DNA from: Hypericum androsaemum
Taxonomy: Eukaryota; Streptophyta; Magnoliopsida; Malpighiales; Hypericaceae
Direction of reading: 5' to 3'
Length of the DNA stretch: 64,000 nt
Assembly (NCBI GenBank): GCA_963995505.1
Contig: OZ023181.1
Location: 12,892,221 to 12,956,220 of the forward strand
Under the pieces are notes generated by a model, which was not told the origin of the DNA, searched no databases, and saw only the letters and a program-made list of their open reading frames with translations. Below are positions 8,033-20,700 of the stretch, one piece after another (position 1 is the first letter of the stretch; each line of letters opens with the position of its first letter). A program made the position numbers and the translations under genes.

Positions 8033-11000
8033 CAGTTGCAAAAAGAAAGTGATGAGCAAAGAGAGGGTGACAAAAAGAAAAAGATTGAGAGGAGAGAAGA
8101 AGCCGAAAAAAAGATAAGAAAAATGGCCAATGGAGAGGAAAAGATTGAGAAAACAAAAGAAGCTGGAAAAACAGAAATTAAAACGGCCAATGAGAGAAAA
8201 ACCGAGAGTTGGAAAAGGAGTTACTATGTGGGAGCAAGTGATATTAAGCAAGCATGCTTTGAAAAGAAGCCTATGATCTTACTTCGGTATAGAGAGGCGT
8301 TTTTAAACACTAACGAGCTTGAACCACATGCACCTAGTACGGTTGTGTCTCTTTTGCAGGACTACAAGGATGTCTTTCCCGACGATCTACCACCTGGTTT
8401 GCCACCTATTCGTGGGATGGAACATCAAATAGACTTTGTTCCGGGAGCTGCCATACCTAACCGTCCCGCATATAGAAGCAATCCTGAAAAAACAAAGGAG
8501 CTTGAGAAGCAAGTCAACGAGCTATTGGAGAAAGGGTACATGAGAGAGAGCATGAGTCCATGTGCTGTTCCAGTCCTACTTGTGCCCAAGAAGGATAAAT
8601 CATGGAGAATGTGTGTTGATTGCCGAGCAGTCAACAACATAACGGTAAAATATCGTCACCCTATTCCTCGTTTAGATGACATGTTAGATGAGTTGCATGG
8701 TTCTTGCATGTTTTCTAAGATTGATTTGAAGAGTGGTTATCATCAAATTAGGATGAAAGAAGGAGATGAGTGAAAGACTGCTTTTAAAACAAAGTATGGG
8801 TTGTATGAGTGGATGGTCATGCCATTTGGTTTGTCCAACGCACCTAGCACGTTTATGCAACTCATGAATCATGTTCTACGTCCATTCATTGGTAAATTTG
8901 TGGTTGTTTACTTTGATGATATACTCATTTATAGCAAGAGCATGGAGGATCATTTAGAACATTTGAGATCTGTCTTAGATGCACTTAGAGAAGATCAATT
9001 GTTTGCTAACTTGAAGAAGTGTACCTTTTGTACGGATAAGCTTGTATTCTTGGGTTTTGTTGTTGGAGCTAACGGAATACAGGTTGATGAAGAAAAGATC
9101 CGAGCTATCCGTGAATGGCCAAGCCCTACAAGTGTTGCTAATGTTAGGAGCTTTCATGGACTAGCTAGTTTTTATAGGAGATTTGTGAAGGACTTTAGTA
9201 GCATAGCTGCACCCATAACTGAAGTCATCAAGAAGAATGTGGGCTTTACTTGGGGAGAAGCTCAAGAGAAGGCCTTCCAACTACTAAAAGGGAAGTTGAC
9301 TAATGCACCCTTGTTAGCTTTACCTAATTTCTCTAAGACTTTTGAAATAGAGTGTGATGCTTCTGGTATAGGAATTGGAGCTGTCCTTATGCAAGAAGGA
9401 AGACCCATTGCATACTTTAGTGAGAAACTAAGTGGTGCAACCTTGAATTACCCGACCTATGACAAGGAGTTGTACGCACTAGTTCGAGCATTGGAGACAT
9501 GGCAGCATTACTTGTGGCCAAAGGAGTTCGTGATTCACACTGATCATGAGTCACTCAAGCACTTAAAGGGGCAACACAAGCTGAACAAGAGGCATGCACG
9601 ATGGGTGGAATTCATTGAGACATTTCCTTATGTCATTCGCTACAAGCAAGGTAAGGAAAATGTAGTGGCTGATGCACTATCACAAAGGTACGCCTTGATC
9701 TCAACTCTTGATGCTAAACTACTTGGCTTTGAACACATTAAAGACATGTATGTTGATGATGTTGATTTTGGCGAGTTGTTTAGATCCACTGAAAGAAGTG
9801 CATTTGGTAAGTTCTTTCGTAATGAAGGTTACCTATTTCGTGAAAACAAACTTTGTGTGCCTAATTGCTCGATGCGAGAATTACTCATTCAGGAGGCACA
9901 TGGAGGTGGCTTAATGGGCATTTTGGAATTGCAAAGACCTTGGCAATGCTACAAGATCATTTCTTTTGGCCACACATGAAGAGAGACGTTGAGAGAGTTT
10001 GTGGTCGTTGCATCACTTGCAAGCAAGCCAAGTCAAAGGTAAAACCTCATGGTTTGTACACCCCACTACCTATACCTAGTGAGCCTTGGATTGATATCTC
10101 TATGGATTTTGTGTTAGGAGTACCTAGGACTAAGCGTGGAAGAGATTCAATTTTTGTGGTAGTGGATAGGTTTTCTAAGATGGCACATTTCATTCCATGT
10201 CATAAGACTGATGATGCTTCGAACATTGCTGATTTGTTCTTTAGAGAGGTTGTTAGGTTGCATGGCATGCCTAGGACAATTATCTCTGATAGAGATGCTA
10301 AGTTCCTAAGTTACTTTTGGAAGACCTTGTGGTGCAAGTTAGGTACTAAGTTGTTGTTTTCTACTACTTATCATCCTCAAACTGATGGTCAAACTGAAGT
10401 AGTGAATAGGACTTTGTCTACACTTTTGAGAGCACTCATTAAGCATAACATTAAGACTTGGGAAGAATGTTTGCCTCATGTTGAGTTTGCTTATAATCGT
10501 TCTGTCCATTCTGCTACTCAATTCTCACCATTTGAGCTTGTTTATGGATTTAATCCTTTGACTCCATTGGATTTATCACCTCTACCTTCGAGTGAGCATG
10601 TTAACTTAGATGGCAAGAAGAAGGCTGAATTTGTCAAGCAGTTACATGAGAAAGCAAGAATGAAAATCGAGAAGCGCACGGAGCACTATGCGCGGCAAGC
10701 AAACAAAGGAAGGCACAAGGTTGTCTTTGAGCCGGGAGATTGGGTTTGGCTACATATGAGGAAGGAGCGTTTTCCTGTCCAAAGACGTTCAAAGTTGCTA
10801 CCACGGGGAGATGGTCCATTCCAAGTGATATAACGCATCAATGATAATGCCTACAAGCTAGACCTTCCGGGTGAGTATAATGTAAGTGCTTCGTTTAACG
10901 TGGCTGACTTGAGTCCGTTTGATGTAGGTGATGATTTGAGGACAAATCCTTTTCAAGAGGAGGGGACTGATGTGAGCAAGCCTAAGGACGCACCTACTAT

Positions 11001-11193
11001 CAAGCTTGTAGACTCGCAGCAAGTTCAAGTTCCAATTGGGCCACTGACAAGAGCAAGAGCTAGGAAGTTGCAATCTGACTTCAATGGACTAATGCAAGAA
11101 GTTTGGGCTCAAGCAAGTGCGTGGAGGACCAAGGACGTCCAAGAAGCCCAAGGGAGGCCCATGCACGTTTTGGAAGCTAAATGGGAAGTTTGA
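8033..11193 (+). pseudogene. pol: Pol of element 1 (RT, RNase H, integrase), disrupted
   Basis: In frame with gag, a lysine/glutamate-rich linker leads into reverse transcriptase, with the catalytic YFDD at 8909-8920. RNase H follows ([19 protein letters not shown], where element 2 has DALSRR), then an integrase with an HHCC-type zinc finger and the catalytic triad at 10105 (D), 10288 (D) and 10396 (E), a D-D-35-E spacing. Breaks relative to element 2: TGA for TGG at 8771 inside RT, loss of one G in the run at 9916-9918 at the start of integrase, and TAA for GAA at 10831. After the frameshift the integrase frame is open from before 9919 to 10831. The tail ([15 protein letters not shown]) runs into the 3' LTR and stops at 11191-11193. 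No functional Pol can be made from this copy alone. Confidence 0.92.
10955..10967 (+). other. Polypurine tract of element 1
   Basis: AAGAGGAGGGGAC lies immediately before the 3' LTR. This is the expected primer site for plus-strand DNA synthesis. It also codes for part of pol (the QEEG residues), because the reading frame continues across it into the LTR. Confidence 0.8.
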
Positions 11194-11787
11194 GATGCAC
11201 GCAATCTCCTGGATGCATGCGCACGTGAATTTCAAGCTTATCTTGGACATGCGTCCCTAAATTTTAGGAATTGCATCTACTATGTTTTAGGACGTGATAT
11301 TTACTAGATAGTCTATTAGTTATCTATGTTTAGATTGTTTTCCTACTTAGTTGAATATTTCGGCCAAAATCCCTTTAAATTAGGAAGGAGAATTTTGGCC
11401 AGCCTTGAACTCCTTATTTGGACTAAGTTTTCGTTTAGGAAGTTGTAAGACCTATGGAGCCTATATAAAGAGGCATCCTCATTCAATAAAGACATAACAA
11501 TTCGGAGAATTACTTAGCATTGGCTAATTGTGAGTTTAGATACTCGTTTGTTCTTGCTTAGGCTGGTGAGTCGTCTTGGCTAGAATTTATCTTTCACTTA
11601 TCAAGCGGATCATCCATCCCCGCTCGTGTCGTGATACGACCTTAGGTCAAGGTTCAGAAGCTCTTGCTGCGGGTTAAGGTTCAATTTTGCGCCTTAGTTC
11701 TTGTGAGTTCTTGTGAGTTGTGATCTGTTCCATTCTGAAGTAACAAACGGTCCGAGTTGTGAGTCTTTTCCGCGGAGATTCATATCA
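10968..11787 (+). repeat. 3' LTR of element 1
   Basis: It begins TGATGTGAGC, ends GATTCATATCA and is exactly as long as the 5' LTR. TATA (11461-11470) and AATAAA (11485-11490) are intact. The first 226 bp are translated as the C-terminal tail of pol. The next five bases, TTTCT, are the second half of the target-site duplication. Confidence 0.95.
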
Positions 11788-14700
11788 TTTCTTGCCTTAT
11801 CTTTCCTTTTCTTTCCATTTCTTTCCATTTCTTGGCTTGTCTTAACTTATCTTGTCTTTTCTTACCTTTTTTTGCCTTTTCTTACCTCATCTTTCCTTTT
11901 CTTTCCTTTTCTTGCCTTTCCTTTCCTTTTCTTGCCTTATCTTGCCTTTTATTTCCTTATCTTGCCTTTTCCATGCCTTTTCTTTCCTTTTCTTGACTTA
12001 TCTTACCTTATGTTGCCTTTTCCTGCCTTTACTTTCATTTTCCTGGCCTTTTCTTTCCTTTTCTTGCCTTTTACTTGCCTTTTCATGCCATTTCCATGCC
12101 TTTTCTTTCCTTATCTTGCCTTTTCATGCCTTTTTCTTGCCTTTTCTTTCCTTTTCTTACCTTATCTTGCCTTATCTTGCCTTATCTTGCCTTTTTCTTG
12201 CCTTTTCTTTCCTTTTCATGTCTTTTTATGCCTTTTCTTTTCTTGTCTTATCTTTCCTTTTCTTGCCTTTTTATGACTTTTCCATGCCTTTTCTTTCCTT
12301 TTTCGTGCATTTTCTTTCCTTTTCCTGCCTTATCTTGCCTTTTCTTATTTTTCATGCATTTTCCTTGCCTTTTCTTGCCTTTTCCTTGCCTTATCTTGCC
12401 TTATCTTGCCTTTTCCTTGCCTTTTCTTGAATTATCTTGCCTTTTCTTTCCTTTTCTTGCCTTTTCATGCCTTATCTTGCCTTTTCTTTCCTTTTCTTGC
12501 CTTTTCCATGCCTTTTCATGCCTTTTCCATGCCTTATCTCGCCTTATCTTGCCTTTTCCATGCCTTTTCATGCCTTTTCCACGCCTTTTCTTTCCTTATC
12601 TTGCCTTTTCATGCCTTTTCCATGCCTTTTCTTTCCTTTTCTTCCCTTATCTTGCCTTTTTCTTGCCTTTTCTGTCCTTTTCATATCTTTTTATGCCTTT
12701 TCTTGCCTTATGTTTCCTTTTCTTGCCTTTTCATGGCTTTTCCATGCCTTTCCTTACCTTTTCTTTCCTTTTCCTTGCCTTTTTTTTCCTTTTCTTGCCT
12801 TATCTTGCCTTTTCCTTGCCCTTTATTTCCATTTTTTGCCTTTTCATGCCTTTTCCATGCCTGTTCTTGCCTTTTCTTTCCTTTTCTTTCATTTCCTTCC
12901 CTTTTCTTGCCTTATCTTGCCTTTTCTTGCCTTATCTTGCCTTTTCTTGCCTTATCTTCCATTTTTCTTGCCTTTTCTTTCCTTTTCTTACCTAATCTTA
13001 CCTTATCTTGCCTTTTCTTGCATTTTCATTCCTTTTCCTTGCCTTTTCTTGCCATTTCTTTCCTTTTCTTGCCTTTTCCATGCCTTTTCTTGTCTTTTCT
13101 TTCCTTTGCATGCCTTTGCCTTGCCTTTCCTTGCCTTTTCATGTCTTTTCCATGCCTTTTCTTTACTTTTCTTGCCTTATCTTGCCTTTTCCTTGCCTTT
13201 TCTTTCCTTTTCTTGCCTAATCTTACCTTATCTTGCTTTTGCTTGCCTTTTCATTCTTTTTTCTTGCCTTTTGTTGCCTTATCTTTCCTTTTCCTTGCCT
13301 TATCTTTCCTTTTCCTTGCCTTTTCTTGCCATTTCTTTCCTTTTAATGTCATTTCTTGCCATATCTTGCTTTAACTTTCATTTTCTTTCCTTTTCTTGCC
13401 ATTTCTTGCCTTATCTTGACTTTTCATGCCTTTTCATGCCTTTTCTTTCCTTTTCTTACCTTTTCTCGCCTTTTCTTTCCTTTTCTTGCCTTTTCGTGCC
13501 TTTTCCTTGCCTTTTCTTGCCTTATCTTGCCTTTTCCTTACCGTTTCTTGCCTTTTCTTGACATATCTTACCTTTTCTTGCCTTTTCCCTGCCATTTCTT
13601 TTCTTTTCTTGCCTTATCTTGCCTTTTCTTACCTCATCTTTCATTTTCTTTCGTTTTGTTCTTTTCCTTCCCTTTTCATGCCTTTTCCTTGCCTTTTCTT
13701 ACATTTTCTTTCCTTTGCTTGCCTTTTCCTTGCCTTATCTTTCCTTTTCATTCCTTTTCTTGCCTTATCTTACCTTTTCTTGCCTTATCTTGCCTTTTCA
13801 TACATTTTCTTGCCTTTTCATGCCTTTTCCATGCCTTTTCTTTCCTTATGTTGCCATTTCTTGCCTTTTCCTTGCCTTTTCATGCCTTTTCATACCTTTA
13901 CCGTGCCTTACCTTACCTTATCTTGCCTTTTCTTTCCTTTTCTTGCCTTTCCAAGCCTTTTCCATGCCTTTTCTTGCCTTTTCTAACCTTTTCCTTACCT
14001 TTTCATGCCTTTTCCATGCCTTTTCTTTCCTTGCCTTTTCATGCCTTTTCCTTGCCTTTTTTTTCCTTTTCTTGCCTTATCTTGCCTTTTCCTTTCCTTT
14101 TCTTTTCTTTTCTTTTCATGCCTTTTCATGCCTTTTCTTACCTTATCTTTCCTTTTCTTACCTTTTCATGCCTTTTCCATGCCTTTTCTTTACTTTTCCT
14201 TTCCTTTTCTTTCCTTTTCTTACCTTATCTTACCTTATCTTCCCTTGTCTTGCCTTTTCCTTGCCCTTTCTTTCCTTTTCTTACCTTTTCATGCCTTATC
14301 TTTCCTTTTATTTTATTTTCATGCCTTTTCCATGCCTTTTCTAGCCTTTTTCTTGCCTTATCTTGCCTTTTTCTTGCCTTATCTTTCCTTTTCTTTCCAT
14401 TTCTTGGCTTGTCTTAACTTATCTTGACTTTTCTTACCTTTTCTTGCCATTTCTTACCTCATCTTTCCTTTTCTTGCCTTTCCTTTCCTTTTCTTGCCTT
14501 ATCTTGCCTTTTCTTTCCTTATCTTGCCTTTTCCATGCCTTTTCTTTCCTTTTCTTGACTTATCATACCTTATGTTGCCTTTTCCTGCCTTTACTTTCAT
14601 TTTCCTGGCCTTTTCTTTCCTTTTCTTGCCTTTTCTTGCCTTTTCTTTCCTTTTACTTGCCTTTTCATGCCATTTCCATGCCTTTTCTTTCCTTATCTTG

Positions 14701-17700
14701 CCTTTTCATGCCTTTTCCTTGCCTTTTCTTTCCTTTTCTTACCTTATCTTGCCTTATCTTGCCTTTTTCTTGCCTTTTCTTACCTTTTCATGTCTTTTTA
14801 TGCCATTTCTTTTCTTGTCTTATCTTTCCTTTTCTTGCCTTTTTATGACTTTTCCATGCCTTTTCTTTCCTTTTTCGTGCATTTTCTTTCCTTTTCCTGC
14901 CTTATCTTGCCTTTTCTTTGCCTTTTCTTTCCTTTTCTTATTTTTCATGCATTTTCCTTGCCTTTTCTTGCCTTTTCCTTGCCTTATCTTGCCTTTTCCT
15001 TGCCTTTTCTTGAATTATCTTGCCTTTTCTTTCCTTTTCTTGCCTTTTCATGCCTTATCTTGCCTTTTCTTTCCTTTTCTTGCCTTTTCCATGCCTTATC
15101 TCGCCTTTCCTTGCCTTTTCCTTGCCTTTTCATGCCTTTTCCATGCCTTTTCTTTCCTTATCTTGCCTTTTCATGCCTTTTCCATGCCTTTTCTTTCCTT
15201 TTCTTCCCTTATTTTGCCTTTTTCTTGCCTTTTCTGTCCTTTTCATATCTTTTTATGCCTTTTCTTGCCTTATGTTTCCTTTTCTTGCCTTTTCATGGCT
15301 TTTCCATGCCTTTCCTTACCTTTTCTTTCCTTTTCCTTTCCTTTTTTTTCCTTTTCTTGCCTTATCTTGCCTTTTCCTTGCCCTTTATTTCCATTTTTTG
15401 CCTTTTCATGCCTTTTCCATGCCTTTTCTTGCCTTTTCTTTCCTTTTCTTTCCTTTCCTTCCCTTTTCTTGCCTTATCTTGCCTTTTCTTGCCTTATCTT
15501 CCATTTTTCTTGCCTTTTCTTTCCTTTTCTTACCTAATCTTACCTTATCTTGCCTTTTCTTGCATTTTCATTCCTTTTCCTTGCCTTTTCTTGCCATTTC
15601 TTTCCTTTTCTTGCCTTTTCCATGCCTTTTCTTGTCTTTTCTTTCCTTTGCATGCCTTTTCCTCGCCTTTTCTTGCCTTTTCATGTCTTTACCATGCCTT
15701 TTCTTTACTTTTCTTGCCTTATCTTGCCTTTTCCTTGCCTTTTCTTTCCTTTTCTTGCCTAATCTTACCTTATCTTGCTTTTGCTTGCCTTTTCATTCTT
15801 TTTTCTTGCCTTTTCTTGCCTTTTCTTTCCTTTTCCTTGCCTTTTCTTTCCTTTTAATGTCGTTTCTTGCCATATCTTGCTTTATCTTTCCTTTTCTTTC
15901 CTTTTCTTGCCATTTCTTGCCTTATCTTGACTTTTCTTGCCTTTTCATGCCTTTTCTTTCCTTTTCTTACCTTTTCTCGCCTTTTCTTTCCTTTTCTTGC
16001 CTTTTCGTGCCTTTTCCTTGCCTTTTCTTGCCTTATCTTGCCTTTTCCTTACCGTTTCTTGCCTTTTCTTGACATATCTTACCTTTTCTTACCTTTTCTC
16101 GCCTTTTCTTTCCTTTTCTTGCCTTTTCGTGCTTTTTCCTTGCCTTTTCTTGCCTTATCTTGCCTTTTCCTTACCGTTTCTTGCCTTTTCTTGACATATC
16201 TTACCTTTTCTTGCCTTTTCCCTGCCATTTCTTTTCTTTTCTTGCCTTATCTTGCCTTTTCTTACCTTATCTTTCATTTTCTTTCCTTTTCTTCTTTTCC
16301 TTCCCTTTTCTTGCCTTTTCCTTGCTTTTTCTTACCTTTTCTTTCCTTTGCTTGCCTTTTCCTCGCCTTTTCTTGCCTTATCTTTCCTTATTTTCCTTTT
16401 CTTGCCTTATCTTGCCTTCTCTTGCCTTATCTTGCCTTTTCATACATTTTCTTGCCTTTTCCTTGCCTTTTCATGCCTTTTCCATGCCTTTTCTTTCCAT
16501 ATCTTGCCATTTCTTGCCTTTTCCTTGCCTTTTCTTTCCTTTTCTTGCCTTTTCTTGCCTTTTCCTTGGCTTTTGATGTCTTTTCATGCCTTTTCTTACC
16601 TTATCTTTCCTTTTCTTGCCTTTTCATACCTTTTCCATGCCGTTTCTTGCCTTTTCTTGCCTTTTCTTTCCTTTTCTTCCCTTATCTTACCTTATCATCC
16701 CTTTTCTTGCCTTTTCCTTGCCCTTTCTTTCCTTTTCTTGCCTTTTTCATGCCTTTTCTTGCCTTATATTTCCTTTTCTTTTTTTTCTTTTCATGCCTTT
16801 TCCAAGCCTTTTCTAGCCTTTTTCTTCCCTTATCTTGCCTTTTCTTTCCATTTCTTTCCATTTCTTGCCTTGTCTTGGCTTATCTTGGCTTTTCTTACCT
16901 TTTCTTTGCCTTATCTTGCCTTTTCTTACCTCATCTTGCCTTTCCTTTCCTTTTCTTGCCTTTCCTTTCCTTTTCTTGCCTTATCTTGCCTTTTCTTACC
17001 TTTTCTTTCCTTATCTTGCCTTTTCCTTGCCTTTTCTTTCCTTTTCTTGACTTATCTTACCTTATGTTGCCTTTTCTTGCCTCTTCATTCATTTTCCTTG
17101 CCTTTTCTTTCCTTATCTTGCCTTTTCTTGCCTTATCTTGCCTTTTCTTTCCTTTTCATGTCTTTTTATGCCTTTTCTTGCCTTATCTTTCCTTTTCTTG
17201 CTTTTTTATGCCTTTTCCATTCCTTTTTCTTGCCTTTTCTTTCCTTTTCGTGCCTTATTTTGCCTTTTCATTGCCCTGTCTTTCCTTTTCTTATTTTTTC
17301 ATGCATTTTCTATGCCTTATCATGCCTTGTCTTGCCTTTTCCTTGCCTTATCTTGCCTTTTCCTTGCCTTTTCTTTACTTATCTTGCCTTTTCTTTCCTT
17401 TTCTTGCCTTTTCATGCCTTTTCTTGCCTTATATTTCCTTTTCTTTTCTTTTCTTTTCATGCCTTTTCCAAGCCTTTTCTAGCCTTTTTCTTCCCTTATC
17501 TTGCCTTATCTTGCCTTTTCTTTCCATTTCTTTCCATTTCTTGCCTTGTCTTGGCTTATCTTGGCTTTTCTTACCTTTTCTTTGCCTTATCTTGCCTTTT
17601 CTTTCCTTATCTTGCCTTTTCCTTGCCTTTTCTTTCCTTTTCTTGACTTATCTTACCTTATGTTGCCTTTTCTTGCCTCTTCATTCATTTTCCTTGCCTT

Positions 17701-20700
17701 TTCTTTCCTTATCTTGTCTTTTCTTGCCTTTTCTTGCCTTTTCTTTTCTTTTCATGTCTTTTTATGCCTTTTCTTGCCTTATCTTTCCTTTTCTTGCTTT
17801 TTTATGCCTTTTCCATTCCTATTCTAGCCTTTTCTTTCCTTTTTCTTGCCTTTTCTTTCCTTTTCGTGCCTTATTTTGCCTTTTCTTTGCCCTGTCTTTC
17901 CTTTTCTTATTTTTTCATGCATTTTCTATGCCTTATCATGCCTTGTCTTGCCTTTTCCTTGCCTTATCTTGCCTTTTCCTTGCCTTTTCTTGACTTATCT
18001 TGCCTTTTCTTTCCTTTTCTTGCCTTTTCTTGCCTTATCTTTCCTTTTCTTTCCTTTTCATGTCTTTTCCATGCCTTTTCATGCCTTATCTCGCCTTATC
18101 TTGGCCTATCTTGCCTTTTCTTGCCTTATCTTGCCTTTTCATTCCTTTTCTTGCCTTTTCTTGCCTTTTCCATGCCCTTTCATTCCTTATCTTACCTTTT
18201 CATGCCTTATCTATCCTTTTCTTGCTTTTTTGTGCCTTTTCCATGCCTTTTCTGGCCTTATCTTGTCTTTTCTTACGTTATCTTGCCTTATCTTTCTCTT
18301 TTTTGCCTTTTCTTACCTTTTCCTTGCCTTTTGTTGCCTTATTTTTCCTTTTCTTGCCTTTTCTTTCCTTTTCTTTCCTTTTCCTTGCATTTTCTTGCCT
18401 TTTCCTTCTCTTTTCCTGCCAGATCTTTCTTTATCTTGCCTTATCTTTCCATTTCTTTCCTTTTCCTGGCCTTTTCTTACCTTTTCCTGGCCTTTTCTTT
18501 CCTTTTCTTGCCTTATCTTGCTTTTTCTTACCTCATCTTTCCTTTTCTTTCCTTCTCTTGCTTTTCCTTCTATTTTCTTGCCTTATCTGGCCTTTTCTTG
18601 CCTTTTCTTACCTTATATTGCATTTCCCTTGCCTTTTCTTTCCTTTTCTTGCCTAATCTTACCTTATCTAGCCTTTTCTTGCCTTTTTTTGCCTTTTCTG
18701 TCCTCATCTTTCCTTTTCTTGCCTTTTCATTCCTTTTCCTTGCCTTTTCTTGCCATTTCTTTCCTTTTCTTGCCTTTTCCTTGCCTTTTTTTGTTATTTC
18801 ATTCCTTTCCTTGCCTTTTCCTTGCCTTTTCATGTCTTTTCCATGCATTTTCTTGCCTTTTCTTGCCTTTTCCTTGCCTTTTCTTTCCTTTTTTTGCCTT
18901 ATCTTGTCTTTTACTTGCCTTTTCTTTCCTTTTCTTGCCAAATCTTACCTTATCTTGCCTTTTCATTCCTTTTTCTTACCTTTTCTTGTCTTATCTTTCC
19001 TATTCATTCCTTTTCTTATCTTTTTGTGCCTTTTCTTTCCTTTACTTGCCTTTTCCTTGCCTTTTCATGCCTTTTCCTTGCCTTTTCTTTCCTTTTCTTG
19101 CCTTATCTTGCCTTTTCTTTCCTTTTCATATCTTTTTAGGCCTTTTCTTGCCTTGTCTTTCCTTTTCTTGCCTTTTCTTTCCTTTTCCTTGCCTTTTCTT
19201 TCCTTTTCTTGCCTTATCTTACCTTTTCCTTGCCCTTTATTTCCATTTCTTGCCTTTTCATGCCTTTTCTATGCCATTTCGTGCCTTTTCCTTCCTTTTC
19301 TTTCCTTTCCTTCCCTTTTCTTACCTTTTCTTGCCTTATCTTCCATTTTCCTTGCCTTTTCTTTCCTTTTCTTGCCTAATCTTACCTTAACTTGCCTTTT
19401 CTTGCCATTTCTTTCCTTTTCTTGTCTTTTCCATGCCTTGTCTTGTCTTTTCTTTCCTTTGCTTGCCTTTTCCTTGCCTTTTCTTTCCTTTTCATGTCTT
19501 TTCATGCCTTTTCTTTCCTTTTCTTGCCTAATCTTACCTTATCTTGCCTTTTCTTGCTTTTTCATTCCTTTTTCTTGCCTTTTCTTGCCTTTTCTTTCCT
19601 TTTCTTGCCTTTTCTTTCCTTTTCATATCTTTTTATGCCTTTTCTTTCCTTTCCTTGCCTTTTTTGCCTTTTCTTGCCCTTTCTTGCCATTTCGTTGCCT
19701 TTTCTTGCCTTTTCCTTGCCTTTTCCTGCCTGATGTTGTCGTTTCTTGCCTTATCTTGCTTTATCTTTCCTTTTCTTACCTTTTCTTGCCATTTCTTGCC
19801 TTATCTTACCTTTTCTTGCCTTTTCTGGCCTTTTCTTACCTTTTCTCGCCTTTTTTTCCTTTTCTTACCTTTTCGCGCCATTTCCTTGCCATTTCCTGCC
19901 TTATCTTGCCTATTCCTTACCTTTTCTTGTCTTTTCTTGCCATATCTTACCTTTTCTTGCCTTATCCTGCCTTTTCTTAACTCATCTTTCCTTTTCTTTC
20001 CTTTTCTTGCCTTTCCTTCCCTTTTCTTGCATGTTCTTTCCTTTTCTTGCCTTTTCCTTGCCTTTTCTTTTCTTTGGTTGCCTTTTCATTGCCTTTTCTT
20101 GCCTTATCTTCCCTTTGCTTTCTTTTTCTTGCCTTTTCTTACCTTTTCTCACCTTTTCTTGCATTATCTTGCCTTTTCTAGCCTTTTCCTTGCCTTTTCA
20201 TGTCTTTTCCGTGCCATTCCTTATCTTTCCTTTTCTTGCCTTTTTCTTGCCTTTTCTTTACTTTTCATATCTTTTTATGCCTTTTCTTGACTTATCTTTC
20301 CTTTTCATGCCTTTTCCATGCCTTTTCTTACCTTTTCTTTCCTTTTCCTTGCCTTTTCTTTCCTTTTCTTGCCTTATCTTGCCTTTTCTTTGCCCTTTAT
20401 TTCCTTTTCTTGCCTTTTCTTGCCTTATCTTGCCTTTTCTTTCCTTTTCATATCTTTTTATGCCTTTTCTTTCCTTTCCTTGCCTTTTCTTGCCTTTTCT
20501 TGCCCTTTCTTGCCATTTCGTTGCCTTTTCTTGCCTTTTCCTGCCTGATCTTGTCGTTTCTTGCCTTATCTTACTTTATCTTTCCTTTTCTTGCCATTTC
20601 TTGCCTTATCTTACCTTTTCTTGCCTTTTCTGTCCTTTTCTTAGCTTTTCTCACCTTTTTTCCTTTTCTAGCCTTTTCGTGCCATTTCCTTGCCTTTTCC

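Larger units (their letters stand above)
4992..11787 (+). mobile_element. Element 1: Ty3/gypsy LTR retrotransposon, CRM-like, structurally complete but coding-defective
   Basis: The element has two 820-bp LTRs, a tRNA-Met-type primer site, a purine-rich leader, gag-protease, RT, RNase H, integrase and a polypurine tract. It is flanked by the 5-bp duplication TTTCT (4987-4991 and 11788-11792). Counting by eye, the LTRs differ at 6 positions (about 0.7%). That implies an insertion a few hundred thousand years old at a commonly assumed plant rate near 1.3e-8 per site per year. The coding strand is broken by stops at 8030, 8771 and 10831 and by a 1-nt deletion at 9916. The LTR start TGATG, a pol frame entering the 3' LTR and the [12 protein letters not shown] type of RT support a CRM-clade placement; this is inferred from memory, not from a tree. 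Confidence 0.95.

Noticed and set aside
8051..8210. Lys/Glu-rich segment of element 1 pol as a separate host protein
   Set aside because: It is a linker between protease and RT in the same frame and is matched in element 2 (about 50510-50680).
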